A stretch of DNA of 64,000 nt, taken from positions 434,001-498,000 of the forward strand of contig NZ_FQUG01000002.1 in assembly GCF_900129225.1 (NCBI RefSeq). Reading direction: 5' to 3'. This DNA is from Schwartzia succinivorans DSM 10502 (lineage in GTDB: Bacteria; Bacillota; Negativicutes; Selenomonadales; Selenomonadaceae). Position 1 is the first letter of the stretch. Each line of letters starts with the position of its first letter. The position numbers and the translations under genes were made by a program. Positions 63,395 to 64,000 of the stretch are shown here, piece by piece. The notes beneath the pieces are model-generated. The model ran no database searches, was not told the DNA's origin, and saw nothing but the letters and a program-made list of their open reading frames with translations.

Positions 63395-63422
63395 GGCTGA
63401 TACAGAAAGGGAGTAATCTGTT

Positions 63423-63974
63423 ATGGATAATTCTATTACATTTCATGCTACCACCATTGTTGCGGTACGTCATAATGGAAAGACTGCCATTGCCGGTGAC
63501 GGTCAGGTAACCTTTGGCGAGCACACAATCATGAAGGCGAATGCAAGAAAGGTTCGCCGTCTTTATCATGACAGCGTGCTGGCAGGCTTCGCGGGGTCGG
63601 TGGCTGATGCCTTTACTCTTTTTGAAAAATTCGAGGCGAAGCTTGAGGAATACAACGGCAATCTTATGCGCGCCGCGGTGGAGCTTGCAAAGGAATGGCG
63701 CACGGACCGTATTCTCCGCAAGCTTGAGGCGCTGCTGCTTGTTGCCGACAGCAGCATGCTGCTTATGATTTCGGGAAACGGTGAGGTCATCGAGCCCGAT
63801 GGAGATGTAGCAGCTATCGGCTCGGGCGGGTTTTACGCGCTTGCGGCTGCACGCTCAATGGTAAAGCATGCCAAGGATATGACGGCAGGAGAGATTGCAA
63901 AGGAATCTCTGTCCATAGCAGCGGATATCTGTGTCTTTACGAATCATAATATCAAAGTGGAAGAACTTGACTGA
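63423..63974 (+). CDS. hslV: ATP-dependent protease subunit HslV (ClpQ)
   Basis: This proteasome-like peptidase subunit assembles with the HslU ATPase. The 183-residue protein starts with a short propeptide, then the catalytic threonines in [14 protein letters not shown], as in Bacillus ClpQ, where a few residues precede the first threonine. [14 protein letters not shown] and [13 protein letters not shown] confirm the family. The ATG follows GGGAG; hslU begins 13 bases after the stop. Confidence 0.96.
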   Translation: MDNSITFHATTIVAVRHNGKTAIAGDGQVTFGEHTIMKANARKVRRLYHDSVLAGFAGSVADAFTLFEKFEAKLEEYNGNLMRAAVELAKEWRTDRILRKLEALLLVADSSMLLMISGNGEVIEPDGDVAAIGSGGFYALAAARSMVKHAKDMTAGEIAKESLSIAADICVFTNHNIKVEELD

Positions 63975-63987
63975 GGAGGAAACGGCG

Positions 63988-64000
63988 TTGAACGAACAGA
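63988..64000 (+). CDS. hslU: Start of the next gene, probably HslU (ClpY), cut by window end
   Basis: A TTG codon 6-7 bases after GAGGAGGAAA opens a frame (Met-Asn-Glu-Gln) at the window edge. HslU nearly always follows HslV, so this is its likely start; the sequence shown is too short to prove it. Confidence 0.5.

Overview
The window is a gene-dense chromosomal stretch from a diderm Firmicute of the class Negativicutes (a Selenomonas/Anaerovibrio/Megamonas-type organism; genus not resolvable by eye). Three things point there. The gene order is Firmicute-like: rpoE(delta)-pyrG, hrcA-grpE-dnaK-dnaJ-prmA-rsmE-mtaB, rpsU-yqeY, dprA-topA-trmFO-hslV and a Bacillus-like dcw cluster with DUF881/Sbp genes before ftsZ. 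There is also an outer-membrane porin with an N-terminal SLH domain (OmpM type), which is the hallmark of Negativicutes. Metabolism looks anaerobic (pyruvate:ferredoxin oxidoreductase, HemW, several radical-SAM enzymes). I see no rRNA, tRNA, CRISPR array, prophage or intact insertion sequence.

Layout. 0-5.4 kb: a sodium/solute symporter (minus strand), a cysteine-rich FAD dehydrogenase, a receiver-CheX fusion with a separate CheX, and a DUF1934 gene. 5.4-16 kb: argS, RNA polymerase delta-like gene, pyrG, a six-cysteine-pair protein, nifJ and tex. 16-20.5 kb: DUF4127 (minus), dtd, a DUF1858 protein (minus), a divergent Lgt and a polysaccharide deacetylase. 20.8-34.9 kb: the division and cell wall cluster mraZ-rsmH-ftsL // murE-murF // mraY-murD-murG-murC-ddl-ftsQ-DUF881-sbp-ftsZ. 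It lacks ftsI, ftsW, murB and ftsA and is cut by a strong terminator after ftsL. 34.9-42.4 kb: solute-binding protein, rimO, pncC, two secreted proteins of unknown role, lepA and hemW. 42.4-50.7 kb: the CIRCE-controlled heat-shock operon, then prmA-rsmE-mtaB. 50.8-58.4 kb: HIT protein, rpsU, yqeY, a miniature inverted-repeat element, NfeD-FloA-coiled-coil operon, a beta-hydroxyacid dehydrogenase, the SLH porin and a DUF4160/DUF2442 cassette. 58.6-64 kb: dprA-topA-trmFO-hslV and the first codons of hslU.

How it works together: most genes serve core information processing (tRNA charging and modification, ribosome methylation, translation factors), the cytoplasmic peptidoglycan precursor pathway with divisome proteins, and protein quality control (HrcA/CIRCE-controlled chaperones, HslVU). 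The DNPR motif of MurE predicts meso-diaminopimelate peptidoglycan, to which the SLH porin would be anchored.

The less ordinary content is mostly non-coding. There is a palindrome-plus-promoter element repeated three times with fixed spacing. A second copy of the tex promoter fires straight into a terminator, which makes a small-RNA candidate. A long folded element lies between grpE and dnaK. Other items are MraZ boxes in two 10-bp-phased arrays, a REP/MITE family, and a two-gene cassette between two near-identical terminators. All functional statements are from reading the sequence and family knowledge; no database search was run.
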